Both the position numbers and the translations under genes were made by a program. Below the pieces are notes generated by a model. The model did not search any database and was not told the origin of the DNA. It saw nothing but the letters and a program-made list of their open reading frames with translations. A stretch of 64,000 bases of DNA from Microthrixaceae bacterium (GTDB taxonomy: Bacteria > Actinomycetota > Acidimicrobiia > Acidimicrobiales > DATDAH01), in assembly GCA_020637195.1 (NCBI GenBank), contig JACJWK010000005.1, positions 117,773 to 181,772 of the forward strand. The letters run 5' to 3'. Shown here piece after piece: positions 53,650 to 62,143 of the stretch; the stretch's first letter is position 1, and the number at the start of each line of letters is the position of its first letter.

Positions 53650-55185
53650 GTGCTCACCGGTGAGCTGCGCGGTCGGATCGACCGCATCTGGAACGACTTC
53701 TGGTCGGGGGGCATCTCCAACCCGCTCGAGGTGATCGAGCAGATCACGTACCTCCTGTTCATCAAGCGCCTCGACGACCTCCAGACCCTCGCCGAGAATC
53801 GGGCCCGGACCCTCGGCGAGCCGCTGGAGCGGGCCGTCTTCCCCGAGGGCGCCGATGACCGGGGCCGGCCCTACGAGGACTACCGCTGGCGGGAGTTCAA
53901 GAACCGTGCGCCCGCCGAGATGTTCGAGATCATCGACCAGCACGTCTTCCCGTTCCTCCGCACGCTGGGCGGCGAGGGCTCGACCTACGGCACCCACATG
54001 CGGGACGCCCGCTTCACCATCCCGAGCCCGGCGCTGCTCCAGAAGGCGGTGGACGGCCTCGACGACGTCGACATGGACGACCGGGACACCAAGGGCGACG
54101 TGTACGAGTACATGCTGGCCAAGATCGCGACGGCCGGGCAGAACGGGCAGTTCCGCACCCCCCGCCACATCATCCGCCTCATGGTGGAGATGACGGCGCC
54201 GACGCCGACCGACGTCATCTGCGACCCCGCGGCCGGCACCTGCGGCTTCCTGGTGGCCGCCGGCGAGTACGTGCGGGAGCGCCACCCGGAGGCGCTGCGC
54301 GACGCCGAGCTGCTGGCGCACTTCCACGAGGAGATGTTCAACGGCTTCGACTTCGACAGCACGATGCTGCGCATCGGGAGCATGAACATGCTGCTGCACG
54401 GGGTCGAACAGCCCGACGTGCGCTACAAGGACTCGCTCGCCGAGGAGCACGGCGGCGAGGAGGAGGCCTACACCCTCATCCTCGCCAACCCCCCGTTCGC
54501 GGGTTCGCTCGACTACGAGAACACCGCCAAGGACCTGCTCCAGGTGGTGAAGACGAAGAAGACCGAGTTGCTCTTCCTCGCCCTGTTCCTGCGGATACTC
54601 AAGCCTGGCGGCCGGGCCGCGGTGATCGTGCCCGACGGCGTGCTGTTCGGCTCCACCAAGGCCCACAAGGAGCTGCGCCGCATCCTGGTCGAGGACCAGA
54701 AGCTCGACGGGATCGTCTCCCTGCCGAGCGGCGTGTTCAAGCCCTACGCCGGCGTCTCCACGGCGATCCTGCTGTTCACCAAGACCAACTCCGGCGGCAC
54801 CGACCACGTCTGGTTCTACGACCTCGCCGCCGACGGCTACAGCCTCGACGACAAGCGCACGCCGCTGCTGCCTGCCGAGAAGCTCGGCGCCTGCCTCACC
54901 GAAGCGCTCACCGATGACGAGCACGCCAAGAACAACCTGCCCGACGCCCTCGCCCGCTGGGCCGACCGCGCCGACGCCGAGCGCGATCGGGCCCGCACCG
55001 ACCAGAGCTTCTGCGTCCCCCGGGCCGATATCGAGGCCAACGGCTACGACCTGTCCATCAACCGGTACAAGGAGATCGTCTACGACGAGGTCGAGCACCG
55101 CCCGCCCGCCGAGATCATCGCCGACCTCCGCAAGCTGGAGGACGAGATCACGGCGGGCATCGCCGAGCTCGAGGCGATGCTGTGA
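53650..55185 (+). CDS. hsdM: type I restriction-modification DNA methyltransferase subunit M
   Basis: The protein is 511 residues from GTG. The N-terminal HsdM helical domain (RIDRIWNDFWSGGISNPLEV, ITYLLFIKRLDDL) is followed by the N6-adenine methylase with SAM motif I VICDPAAGTCGFLVAAGEYV and catalytic NPPF in LILANPPFAGSLDY. GQFRTPRHIIRLMVEM is the typical GQFYTP-type segment. It methylates the hemimethylated recognition site as M2S and is needed for cleavage. hsdS follows with a GTGA overlap. RBS GGGTGCAGG precedes the GTG. Confidence 0.95.
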   Translation: MLTGELRGRIDRIWNDFWSGGISNPLEVIEQITYLLFIKRLDDLQTLAENRARTLGEPLERAVFPEGADDRGRPYEDYRWREFKNRAPAEMFEIIDQHVFPFLRTLGGEGSTYGTHMRDARFTIPSPALLQKAVDGLDDVDMDDRDTKGDVYEYMLAKIATAGQNGQFRTPRHIIRLMVEMTAPTPTDVICDPAAGTCGFLVAAGEYVRERHPEALRDAELLAHFHEEMFNGFDFDSTMLRIGSMNMLLHGVEQPDVRYKDSLAEEHGGEEEAYTLILANPPFAGSLDYENTAKDLLQVVKTKKTELLFLALFLRILKPGGRAAVIVPDGVLFGSTKAHKELRRILVEDQKLDGIVSLPSGVFKPYAGVSTAILLFTKTNSGGTDHVWFYDLAADGYSLDDKRTPLLPAEKLGACLTEALTDDEHAKNNLPDALARWADRADAERDRARTDQSFCVPRADIEANGYDLSINRYKEIVYDEVEHRPPAEIIADLRKLEDEITAGIAELEAML

Positions 55186-56399
55186 CCCCAGCGGCGTGGC
55201 CCCAGGTCCGCCTCGACTCGGTCGCCGAGGTCCGCCTGGGCCGTCAACGCTCGCCGAAGCACCACACTGGGACGCACATGCGGCCCTACGTGCGGGCCGC
55301 GAACGTCGGCTGGAACGGGTTGTTGCTCGACGACGTGAAGACGATGAACTTCACCGACGCCGAGATGGAGGTCTACGGCCTTCGTCCAGGCGATCTCCTG
55401 CTCGGCGAGGCGTCGGGCAGCGCGAAGGAAGTCGGAAAGCCCGCCGTGTGGAGCGGCGAGATCGAATCGTGCGCCTTTCAGAACACGCTCCTCCGGGTCC
55501 GACCGCACGGCCCTGACGCTCGTTACCTCCTGCACTACTTCCGGTTCCAAGCCGAGAGCGGCGGATTTGCCCGGCGCTCGCGAGGCGTGGGGATCTACCA
55601 CCTAGGACGCGAGGCACTCGCCTCACTCGACGTGCCGCTGCCGCCAGTTGCCGAGCAGCGGCGGATCGCTGCGGTGCTCGATCAGGCCGACGCCCTGCGG
55701 GCAAAGCGGCGGGAGGCGCTCGTCCTGCGCGACGCCCTCACTGAGTCGATCTTCAACTCCCTGTTCGGGACCAGCCCCTACACGCCCGTGACCATTGGCC
55801 ACGATCTCGTGCCCCACCCCGCCGGATGGCGCTGGGAGTTGCTCACGGACGTCGCTCGCCTCGCGACCGGACACACGCCTGATCGCGAGGTGCCTGACTA
55901 CTGGGATGGTGACATCCCCTGGATCAGCCTCACTGAGATCCGTGACCTCGACGGGAAGGTCGCTCTAGACACAACTCTGCGTGTCTCGCAGAAGGGCATC
56001 GACAACTCATCGTCGGTCCTGCTCCCAGAGGGAACCGTCTGCTTCTCTCGAACCGCGTCGCTCGCGTTCGTCACACTGATGGGTCGCCAGATGGCGACGT
56101 CGCAGGACTTCGTGAACTGGGTGTGTGGAGAGCGGCTCTGCCCGGCGTATCTGATGCACGCGCTCATTCGATCACGAGCCCGACTTCGAGCTCTCTCGAC
56201 AGGATCGACCCACAAGACGATCTACATGCGCGTTGCGGAGCAGTTCCGGGTGCTGGTCCCGCCACTCGCGCTGCAGCAAGAGTTCGCCGAGCGGATCGCC
56301 GCCGTCGACGCCCAGCGCCGCCGCTTGGAGCGTTCCGCGGAACGCCTCGACGAGCTGTTCGCGTCGCTTCAACAACGGGCCTTCCGGGGCGAGCTTTGA
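55182..56399 (+). CDS. hsdS: type I restriction-modification specificity subunit S
   Basis: This 405-residue protein has two target-recognition domains: TRD1 (about 5-150: VRLDSVAEVRLGRQRSPKHH, MRPYVRAANVGW) and TRD2 (about 205-350: WRWELLTDVARLATGHTPDR, GDIPWISLTEIRDLDGKV). They are separated and ended by the conserved helical spacers PLPPVAEQRRIAAVLDQADA and PLALQQEFAERIAAVDAQRR. It defines the bipartite DNA target. GC is lower in the TRDs than in hsdM/hsdR, as expected for a part exchanged between lineages. The overlap with hsdM is GTGA and with hsdR TTGA. Confidence 0.95.
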   Translation: MTPAAWPQVRLDSVAEVRLGRQRSPKHHTGTHMRPYVRAANVGWNGLLLDDVKTMNFTDAEMEVYGLRPGDLLLGEASGSAKEVGKPAVWSGEIESCAFQNTLLRVRPHGPDARYLLHYFRFQAESGGFARRSRGVGIYHLGREALASLDVPLPPVAEQRRIAAVLDQADALRAKRREALVLRDALTESIFNSLFGTSPYTPVTIGHDLVPHPAGWRWELLTDVARLATGHTPDREVPDYWDGDIPWISLTEIRDLDGKVALDTTLRVSQKGIDNSSSVLLPEGTVCFSRTASLAFVTLMGRQMATSQDFVNWVCGERLCPAYLMHALIRSRARLRALSTGSTHKTIYMRVAEQFRVLVPPLALQQEFAERIAAVDAQRRRLERSAERLDELFASLQQRAFRGEL

Positions 56400-59300
56400 G
56401 CACGCCGTTCGACTTCCTCCGCGCAGAGTTCCCGGAGCTACACCGGGAGGCCCTCGAAGTAGGTCTGAACGCCCTGCCCGAACCGCGGACCGCCTGCTTC
56501 TACGCACGCCGCGTCGTCGAGCAGGCCGTCAAGTGGGCGTTCGCCCACGACCCCTCGCTGCGCCGGCCGTACGACGACAACCTGAGCGCCCTGCTGCACG
56601 AGCCCACCTTCCGGGACTCGATGGACCGCCGGGTGTTCCTCCAGGCCAAGGAGCTGATCCGCCTCGGCAACCGGGCGGTGCACGACAAGGCGCCGCCGAC
56701 GCAGCGGGACTCGGTGCAGGCGACATCCCACCTGTTCGAGTTCTGCTATTGGTTCGCCCGCACCTACGCCCAGGACAAGCCGCCGGCGGGGCTGCGCTTC
56801 GACCCCAAGACCCTGCCGCGTCGCCGCCCGACCCCGGCGCCGCCGGACGGGCCCACCGCCACGGAGATGCGGGAGCTGGAGACCCGACTCAAGGAGGAGC
56901 AGCTCGCCCGCGAGCGGGCCCAGCAGGAGCTGCGCGACCAGAGCGAGCTGCTCGCCGAGCTGGAGCAGCTGCGCAAGGAGGTCGCCCGCGCCAAGGCCGA
57001 CGCCGCGGCCACGCCCGACGAGCACGACTACTCCGAGGCCGAGACGCGCGACTACTTCATCGACGTCCTCCTGGCCGAAGCGGGCTGGGCGCTCACCGAC
57101 GAGCGCGACCGGGAGTTCCGCGTCACCGGGATGCCCGACGGCAAGGACGGCTTCGTGGACTACGTGCTTTGGGGCGACGACGGTCTGCCCCTCGCGGTGG
57201 TCGAGGCCAAGCGCACCCGTCGGGACCCCCAGGTGGGCCAACAACAGGCGAAGCTCTACGCCGACTGCCTCGAAGCCCGCTTCGGCCGCCGGCCGCTGAT
57301 CTTCTACACGAACGGCTACGAGCACTGGTTCTGGGACGACCTGCGCTACCCGCCCCGGCCGGTACACGGGTTCCTCAAGCGCGACGAGCTCGAGCTCGCC
57401 ATCCAGCGACGCGCCTCGCGGGCGTCGCTGGCCGAGACCGACATCGACGGCGAGATCGTCGCCCGGCCCTACCAGACCCGCGCCATCCGGCGCATCGCCG
57501 AGTCGTTCGAGCGGGACAACACCCGCAAGGCCCTCGTGGTCATGGCCACCGGCGCGGGCAAGACCCGCACGGTCATCGCCCTGTCCGACCTGCTCATCCG
57601 GGCCAACTGGGCCAAGCGCATCCTGTTCCTCGCCGACCGCACTGCGCTCGTGCGCCAGGCCACCAACGCGTTCAAGGCGTTCCTGCCCGACGCCTCGCCG
57701 GTGAACCTCGTGACCGAGCGACACGGCGAGGGACGTGTGTACGTGTCGACCTACCCGACGATGCTCAACCTGGTCAACACCCCGGTGGAGGCGGGCGGCG
57801 AGCGCCGCTTCGGGCCGGGGCACTTCGATCTCGTGGTCATCGACGAGGCCCACCGCTCGGTGTTCCAGAAGTACCGGACCATCTTCGAGTACTTCGACTC
57901 GCTGCTCGTCGGCCTCACGGCCACACCCCGCGACGAGATCGACCGCAACACCTACTCCCTGTTCGACCTCGAGCCCGGCGTGCCCACGGACCACTACGGG
58001 CTCGACGAGGCGGTCGCCGACGGCTACCTGGTGCCTCCCCGGGCGGTGTCGATCGACCTGAAGTTCCAGCGCGAGGGCATCCGCTACGACGACCTGTCCG
58101 ACGAGGACAAAGAGACCTGGGAGAGCCTCGACTGGGACGACGAGGTCGACGAGCCGCCCGACGAGGTCGGCGCCGAGGCCATCAACAAGTGGCTGTTCAA
58201 CGCCGACACCGTCGACAAGGTGCTCGAGCACCTGATGACCCGCGGCCAGAAGGTGGCCGGCGGCGACCGGCTCGGCAAGACGATCGTCTTCGCCAAGAAC
58301 CAGCGCCACGCCGAGTTCATCGCCGAGCGCTTCGACGCCAACTACCCCGAGCACCGGGGTGAGTTCGCCCGGGTGATCACCAACCGCACCGAGCACGCGC
58401 AGGACCTGATCGACAAGTTCTCGATCGCCGACCGGGCCCCACACATTGCTCTGTCAGTCGACATGCTCGATACCGGCATCGACGTGCCCGAGGTGGTCAA
58501 CCTGGTCTTCTTCAAGGTGGTGCGCTCGAAGACCAAGTTCTGGCAGATGCTCGGCCGCGGCACCCGCCTCTGCCCCGACCTCTTCGGTCCCGGGGAGGAC
58601 AAGCGCTTCTTCTTCGTCTTCGACTACTGCCAGAACGTCGAGCACTTCAACCTCCACCCCGACGCCACTGAGGGGTCGGTCACCGCCTCCCTCGGCGAGC
58701 GGCTGTTCCGCCACCGGGTCGAGCTGATCGCCACCCTCGACGCCGCGGGCTCCCACGAGACGGAGCGGCGCGACCTCGCCGAGCTGCTGCGGGCCGGCGT
58801 GGCCTCGATGAACCTCGACAATGTGATCGTCCGACCGCACCGGCGCCACGTCGAGCGCTTCCGCGACGCCGAGGCGTGGCAGCACCTCGATACCGGCGAC
58901 CTGGCCACCCTCACCCGGGAGCTCGCCGGCCTACCCACGACGGCGGAGCCCGAGCCCGAGGAGTCCAAGCGCTTCGACCTGCTCGTCCTCTCGCTGGAGC
59001 TCGCGCTGCTGCGGGACGAGCCCGGCTACCCGCGCCTCCAGCAGAACGTCCGCGAGATCGCCGGTCTGCTGGAGGACTACCCCACCATCCCGGCCGTCGC
59101 AGCCCAGCTCCCGCTCATCGTCGATGTGCAGACCGACGAATGGTGGCAGGACGTCACCCTGGCCATGCTCGAGTCGGCTCGGCGACGGCTGCGCGGCCTC
59201 GTCCCGTTCATCGAGAAGCACAAGCGCAAGGTGGTGTACACCGACTTCGAGGACGAGATCGGCGAGGGCGTCGACGTCGAGTTCGCCGACCTCGTGGCCG

Positions 59301-59779
59301 TGGAGGACTTCGAGCGCTTCCGCCGCAAGGCCCGCCAGTTCCTGGTCGAGCACAAGGGCGAGTGGGCCATCGCCAAGCTGCACCACGACCGCCCCATCAC
59401 CGCCGACGACCTGGCCGAGCTCCAGCGCATCCTCGTCGACAGCGGTGTCGGGTCCGCCGGTGAGTGCGAGCGCGCCCAACGCGAGGAAGGCAGCTTCGGC
59501 CTCTTCGTCCGCCGGCTCGTCGGGCTCGACCGTGCCGCGGCGAAGGCCGCCTTCGCCGCGTTCCTCGACGACCAGCGGTTGACCGCCGACCAGATCGAGT
59601 TCGTCAACCTGGTGATCGACGAGCTCACCGCCAACGGCGTGGTCGAACCCCGCCGCCTCTACGAGTCGCCCTTCACCGACGTCAGCCCGCAGGGCCCTGA
59701 CGCGCTGTTCGACCCGTCGCAGATGGGCCAGATCCTCGGCGTCGTGGCCGACGTGCGCCGCCGCGCGGACGCCGCCTGA
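56396..59779 (+). CDS. hsdR: type I restriction endonuclease subunit R
   Basis: This is a 1127-residue protein from TTG 56396. Residues about 1-120 are a DUF4145-like helical domain (TACFYARRVVEQAVKWAFAH), followed by a coiled segment. The PD-(D/E)xK nuclease is FVDYVLWGDDGLPLAVVEAK with RTRRDPQVGQQQAKLYADCL. SF2 translocase motifs are Walker A VVMATGAGKTRTVIALS, DEAH VVIDEAHRSVFQKYRTIFEY, LVGLTATPRD, and motif VI QMLGRGTRLCPDLF. A C-terminal HsdM-contact domain completes it. It translocates and cuts DNA lacking methylation. The rare TTG start overlaps the hsdS stop and may hold HsdR levels low. Confidence 0.95.
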   Translation: MSTPFDFLRAEFPELHREALEVGLNALPEPRTACFYARRVVEQAVKWAFAHDPSLRRPYDDNLSALLHEPTFRDSMDRRVFLQAKELIRLGNRAVHDKAPPTQRDSVQATSHLFEFCYWFARTYAQDKPPAGLRFDPKTLPRRRPTPAPPDGPTATEMRELETRLKEEQLARERAQQELRDQSELLAELEQLRKEVARAKADAAATPDEHDYSEAETRDYFIDVLLAEAGWALTDERDREFRVTGMPDGKDGFVDYVLWGDDGLPLAVVEAKRTRRDPQVGQQQAKLYADCLEARFGRRPLIFYTNGYEHWFWDDLRYPPRPVHGFLKRDELELAIQRRASRASLAETDIDGEIVARPYQTRAIRRIAESFERDNTRKALVVMATGAGKTRTVIALSDLLIRANWAKRILFLADRTALVRQATNAFKAFLPDASPVNLVTERHGEGRVYVSTYPTMLNLVNTPVEAGGERRFGPGHFDLVVIDEAHRSVFQKYRTIFEYFDSLLVGLTATPRDEIDRNTYSLFDLEPGVPTDHYGLDEAVADGYLVPPRAVSIDLKFQREGIRYDDLSDEDKETWESLDWDDEVDEPPDEVGAEAINKWLFNADTVDKVLEHLMTRGQKVAGGDRLGKTIVFAKNQRHAEFIAERFDANYPEHRGEFARVITNRTEHAQDLIDKFSIADRAPHIALSVDMLDTGIDVPEVVNLVFFKVVRSKTKFWQMLGRGTRLCPDLFGPGEDKRFFFVFDYCQNVEHFNLHPDATEGSVTASLGERLFRHRVELIATLDAAGSHETERRDLAELLRAGVASMNLDNVIVRPHRRHVERFRDAEAWQHLDTGDLATLTRELAGLPTTAEPEPEESKRFDLLVLSLELALLRDEPGYPRLQQNVREIAGLLEDYPTIPAVAAQLPLIVDVQTDEWWQDVTLAMLESARRRLRGLVPFIEKHKRKVVYTDFEDEIGEGVDVEFADLVAVEDFERFRRKARQFLVEHKGEWAIAKLHHDRPITADDLAELQRILVDSGVGSAGECERAQREEGSFGLFVRRLVGLDRAAAKAAFAAFLDDQRLTADQIEFVNLVIDELTANGVVEPRRLYESPFTDVSPQGPDALFDPSQMGQILGVVADVRRRADAA

Positions 59780-59800
59780 CATCAGCGACCGCCCCACGCC

Positions 59801-59848
59801 TGAGTAGGTCGCGGCCGTGCCGCCACAGGTTGAGTAGGCCCTACTCAT
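59801..59848 (+). promoter_or_regulatory. TGAGTAGG operator: palindrome plus an extra half-site
   Basis: TGAGTAGG (59832-59839) and CCTACTCA (59841-59848) form perfect 8-bp arms around a single C. A third copy TGAGTAGG lies at 59801-59808, 31 bp (three helical turns) upstream. The palindrome ends 34 nt before ATG 59883. This is what a dimeric LuxR/NarL-type or similar regulator site looks like. The words are AT-rich relative to flanks. The regulator is not identifiable here. Confidence 0.55.
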
Positions 59849-59882
59849 GACCGGGTGGGGGCGGCGGTGGTCCCCTGGGCAC

Positions 59883-60134
59883 ATGCCATCGACCACCACG
59901 ACCCCGACGGCCGCCGCCCCGGCGGTGGCCTGGTACAACCGGCCCGTCCCGGCGCTCGCCGCCGGCGTCGGCCTCCTGGCCCTCTGCGGCGTGTTCGCCG
60001 TCCTCTGGGTGACCACGCCGTTCTTCCTGGCCCGGGCGCTCGGCTACCTGAGCGGTGGCGCCGGCCTCCTGCTCGTCTGGGGCGGGATCAACGGCCTGCG
60101 CCAGGAGCGCGCCGAGCAGGAGTGGCGGGCATGA
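59883..60134 (+). CDS. small two-helix membrane protein
   Basis: This 83-residue protein has a Thr/Pro/Ala-rich N-terminus, then two membrane helices: VPALAAGVGLLALCGVFAVL (about 21-42) and FFLARALGYLSGGAGLLLVW (about 48-68). It ends in a charged tail GLRQERAEQEWRA. No family is recognised. ATG 59883 was chosen for its proximity to the operator; ATG 59847 would start inside the palindrome. The stop overlaps the next ATG (ATGA), so the two products are made together and may interact. Confidence 0.6.
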   Translation: MPSTTTTPTAAAPAVAWYNRPVPALAAGVGLLALCGVFAVLWVTTPFFLARALGYLSGGAGLLLVWGGINGLRQERAEQEWRA

Positions 60135-60598
60135 GCCGGACCACCGACAAGTACGAGGCGTACCGCGAGCGCTGGATGATGGAGGTGGCGCCCCACGTCG
60201 AGGGCGAGCTGTTGGCCGTCGGGGTGTTCTCCCGGGCGGGCACGATGGGCTCGTTCGGGCTGGGCAAGGTCTCCCCCCTCGCCGGCCTCGTCAAGCGGGG
60301 GCTCGACAAGAGCCGGGCCGACAACCTGCCCCAGAGCTTCCTCGTCGCCGTCACCGACGCCCACGTGTACGTGTTCGACTACAAGCCGCGGGGCACGGGC
60401 ATCAAGGTCCGACAGGCGCTGCGCCGCTGGGACCGCGACCAGGTGCACGTGCACCGGACGCCCGTCCAGGTCGGGGCGATGAGCACCACCTACCAGGTGG
60501 AGCTCGCCGGTCAGGGAACCATCGCCATCGAGTCGGGGAAGATGCCGGGCTCGACGACCGAGGTCAACGCGCCGGTCCTCGACCTGCTCGCCGCCTGA
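60131..60598 (+). CDS. hypothetical soluble protein with PH-like fold
   Basis: This 155-residue protein reads TTDKYEAYRERWMMEVAPHV, EGELLAVGVFSRAGTMGSFG, LPQSFLVAVTDAHVYVFDYK, VRQALRRWDRDQVHVHRTPV and TTYQVELAGQGTIAIESGKM. A run of beta strands with TDAHVYVFDYKP followed by a Trp-containing turn suggests a bacterial PH-like domain as in membrane-associated stress proteins. No catalytic motif is seen. It is coupled to the small membrane protein (ATGA), so it may be anchored at the membrane by that partner. Family and function unknown. Confidence 0.6.
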   Translation: MSRTTDKYEAYRERWMMEVAPHVEGELLAVGVFSRAGTMGSFGLGKVSPLAGLVKRGLDKSRADNLPQSFLVAVTDAHVYVFDYKPRGTGIKVRQALRRWDRDQVHVHRTPVQVGAMSTTYQVELAGQGTIAIESGKMPGSTTEVNAPVLDLLAA

Positions 60599-60630
60599 GC
60601 CGCAGGGCCACGCCGGGCCCCGCAGCGGAC

Positions 60631-60662
60631 GGGCCGGCGCCCCCTCACCGGGGCGCCGGCCC
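60631..60662 (+). terminator. GC-rich hairpin terminator
   Basis: GGGCCGGCGCCCC (60631-60643) pairs perfectly with GGGGCGCCGGCCC (60650-60662) across a 6-nt loop, 32 nt after the stop of the preceding gene. There is no T-run. Confidence 0.6.
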
Positions 60663-60675
60663 GGGTCGCGACCCG

Positions 60676-60737
60676 GATGAGAACTCGATGAGAACGCCGG
60701 CCGGAGGGTGGCGGCGCCCGCCGGCGTGTCGTACGTT
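60676..60737 (+). promoter_or_regulatory. 11-bp-phased direct repeat upstream of the DUF1566 lipoprotein gene
   Basis: GATGAGAAC occurs at 60676-60684 and again at 60687-60695, exactly 11 bp apart (one helical turn). A TACGTT -10-like hexamer lies at 60732-60737. Tandem 11-bp repeats upstream of a promoter are the usual binding layout of OmpR/PhoB-type response regulators; read on the other strand the unit is GTTCTCATC, loosely like a PHO box. Which regulator binds is unknown. Confidence 0.45.
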
Positions 60738-60795
60738 CCGCGTCGAGCGCGCGGGCCGATCTCCGGCCGGCCACGAGACGAGGAGCGCACTGGCG

Positions 60796-62133
60796 ATGCG
60801 ACCCGGACGCACGACCCTGGTCCTGGCGGCGACCGCGACGGCACTCGCCCTGCTCGCCGCGTCGTGCGGCTCCGGCGACGACGCGGCGACCGGGGCCACG
60901 AGCACCTCCGCCCCGGCGGGCGCCACGACCACCACCACCACCACGACGGGCGACGACCTCGCCACCCCCGTGGCCGGCACGGGGGTCGAGGACTGCTTCG
61001 ACGCCACCACCACGATCGAGTGCCCGGCCGAGGGCGAGCCGTTCTTCCTCCAGGACGGCCAGGTGCAGGCGGGCGGACCGCTGACCTACACCGACAACGG
61101 GGACGGCACCGTCACCGACGAGCGCACGGGCCTCGTCTGGCAACAGGAGTTCTCGCAGGTCGCCTGGGCCGACGCCGAGGCGGCCGCCGCCGCGGCCGAC
61201 ACCGGCGGGTTCGACGACTGGCGGGTGCCCACCATCGACGAGCTCTGGTCGCTGATCGACCTGAGCGGCGACCAGGGCAGCGCCGACCCGTCCAGCGCCG
61301 AGGCGCCCGCCGACGCCGTCCCCTTCGTCGACACCGACGTGTTCGACTTCGAGTACCCCGACACGTCGGCCGGAGGTCGCTACATCGATGCCCAGTACCT
61401 GACCGGCACCGAGTACGTGTCCACCACCATGCAGGGCGACGACTCGTTCTTCGGCGTCAACTTCGCCGACGGGCGCATCAAGGCCTACCCGAAGACCGGC
61501 AACGCCACGAGCAGCGTCTACTACGCCCGCTTCGTGCGCGGTGGCGACGGCTACGGCGACAGCACCTTCACCGACGGCGGTGACGGCACCGTCACCGACG
61601 ACGCCACCGGCCTCGTGTGGATGCAGGTCGACAGCGGCGACGAGCAGGTCGCCGACGCCGTGGCCGCCACGAGCCGGGCCGACGGCACCCTGGACTGGCA
61701 GGAGGCCCTGGCGTTCTGCGCCGATCTCTCCTACGCCGGCGTGGACGACTGGCGCCTGCCCGACGCCAAGGAGCTCCAGGGCCTCGTCGACTACTCCCGC
61801 TCCCCCGACACCACCGGCTCGGCCGCCATCGACCCCGTGTTCGCCACCACCCCCATCACCGACGAGGGCGGCGCCGACGGGTTCGGGGCGTACTGGACGT
61901 CGACCTCGTTCTCCCCCGGCCTCGACGCGTACATCGTGAACTTCGGCGAGGCCCTCGGGCTCGTCGGCGGCGAGTACGTCGACGCCCACGGCGCCGGCTC
62001 GGTGCGCACCGACCCCAAACAGGGCGAGCCGCAGGAGGGGGCCGGGCCCCAGGGCGACATCCGGCGCGTGTACGACTTCGCCCGCTGCGTCCGAGACGAC
62101 GGCGCCGGCGGCGGCGCGCCGAGCCCCCTGTAG
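60796..62133 (+). CDS. lipoprotein with two Lcl/DUF1566 domains
   Basis: This 445-residue exported lipoprotein has lipobox LLAASC (Cys about 23), then a Thr-rich linker. Two copies of the DUF1566 (Lcl C-terminal) module follow. Each opens with T-x-N/G-G-DGTVTDxxTGLVW (YTDNGDGTVTDERTGLVWQQ near 100, FTDGGDGTVTDDATGLVWMQ near 260), continues with DDWRVPTIDEL or DDWRLPDAKELQGLVDY, and the second has FGAYWTSTSF. DUF1566 is found in surface adhesin-like proteins with a C-type-lectin-related fold. Paired modules suggest bivalent binding outside the cell. ATG 60796 with AGGAG at 60781. Confidence 0.8.
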   Translation: MRPGRTTLVLAATATALALLAASCGSGDDAATGATSTSAPAGATTTTTTTTGDDLATPVAGTGVEDCFDATTTIECPAEGEPFFLQDGQVQAGGPLTYTDNGDGTVTDERTGLVWQQEFSQVAWADAEAAAAAADTGGFDDWRVPTIDELWSLIDLSGDQGSADPSSAEAPADAVPFVDTDVFDFEYPDTSAGGRYIDAQYLTGTEYVSTTMQGDDSFFGVNFADGRIKAYPKTGNATSSVYYARFVRGGDGYGDSTFTDGGDGTVTDDATGLVWMQVDSGDEQVADAVAATSRADGTLDWQEALAFCADLSYAGVDDWRLPDAKELQGLVDYSRSPDTTGSAAIDPVFATTPITDEGGADGFGAYWTSTSFSPGLDAYIVNFGEALGLVGGEYVDAHGAGSVRTDPKQGEPQEGAGPQGDIRRVYDFARCVRDDGAGGGAPSPL

Positions 62134-62143
62134 CGTCCCCGCC

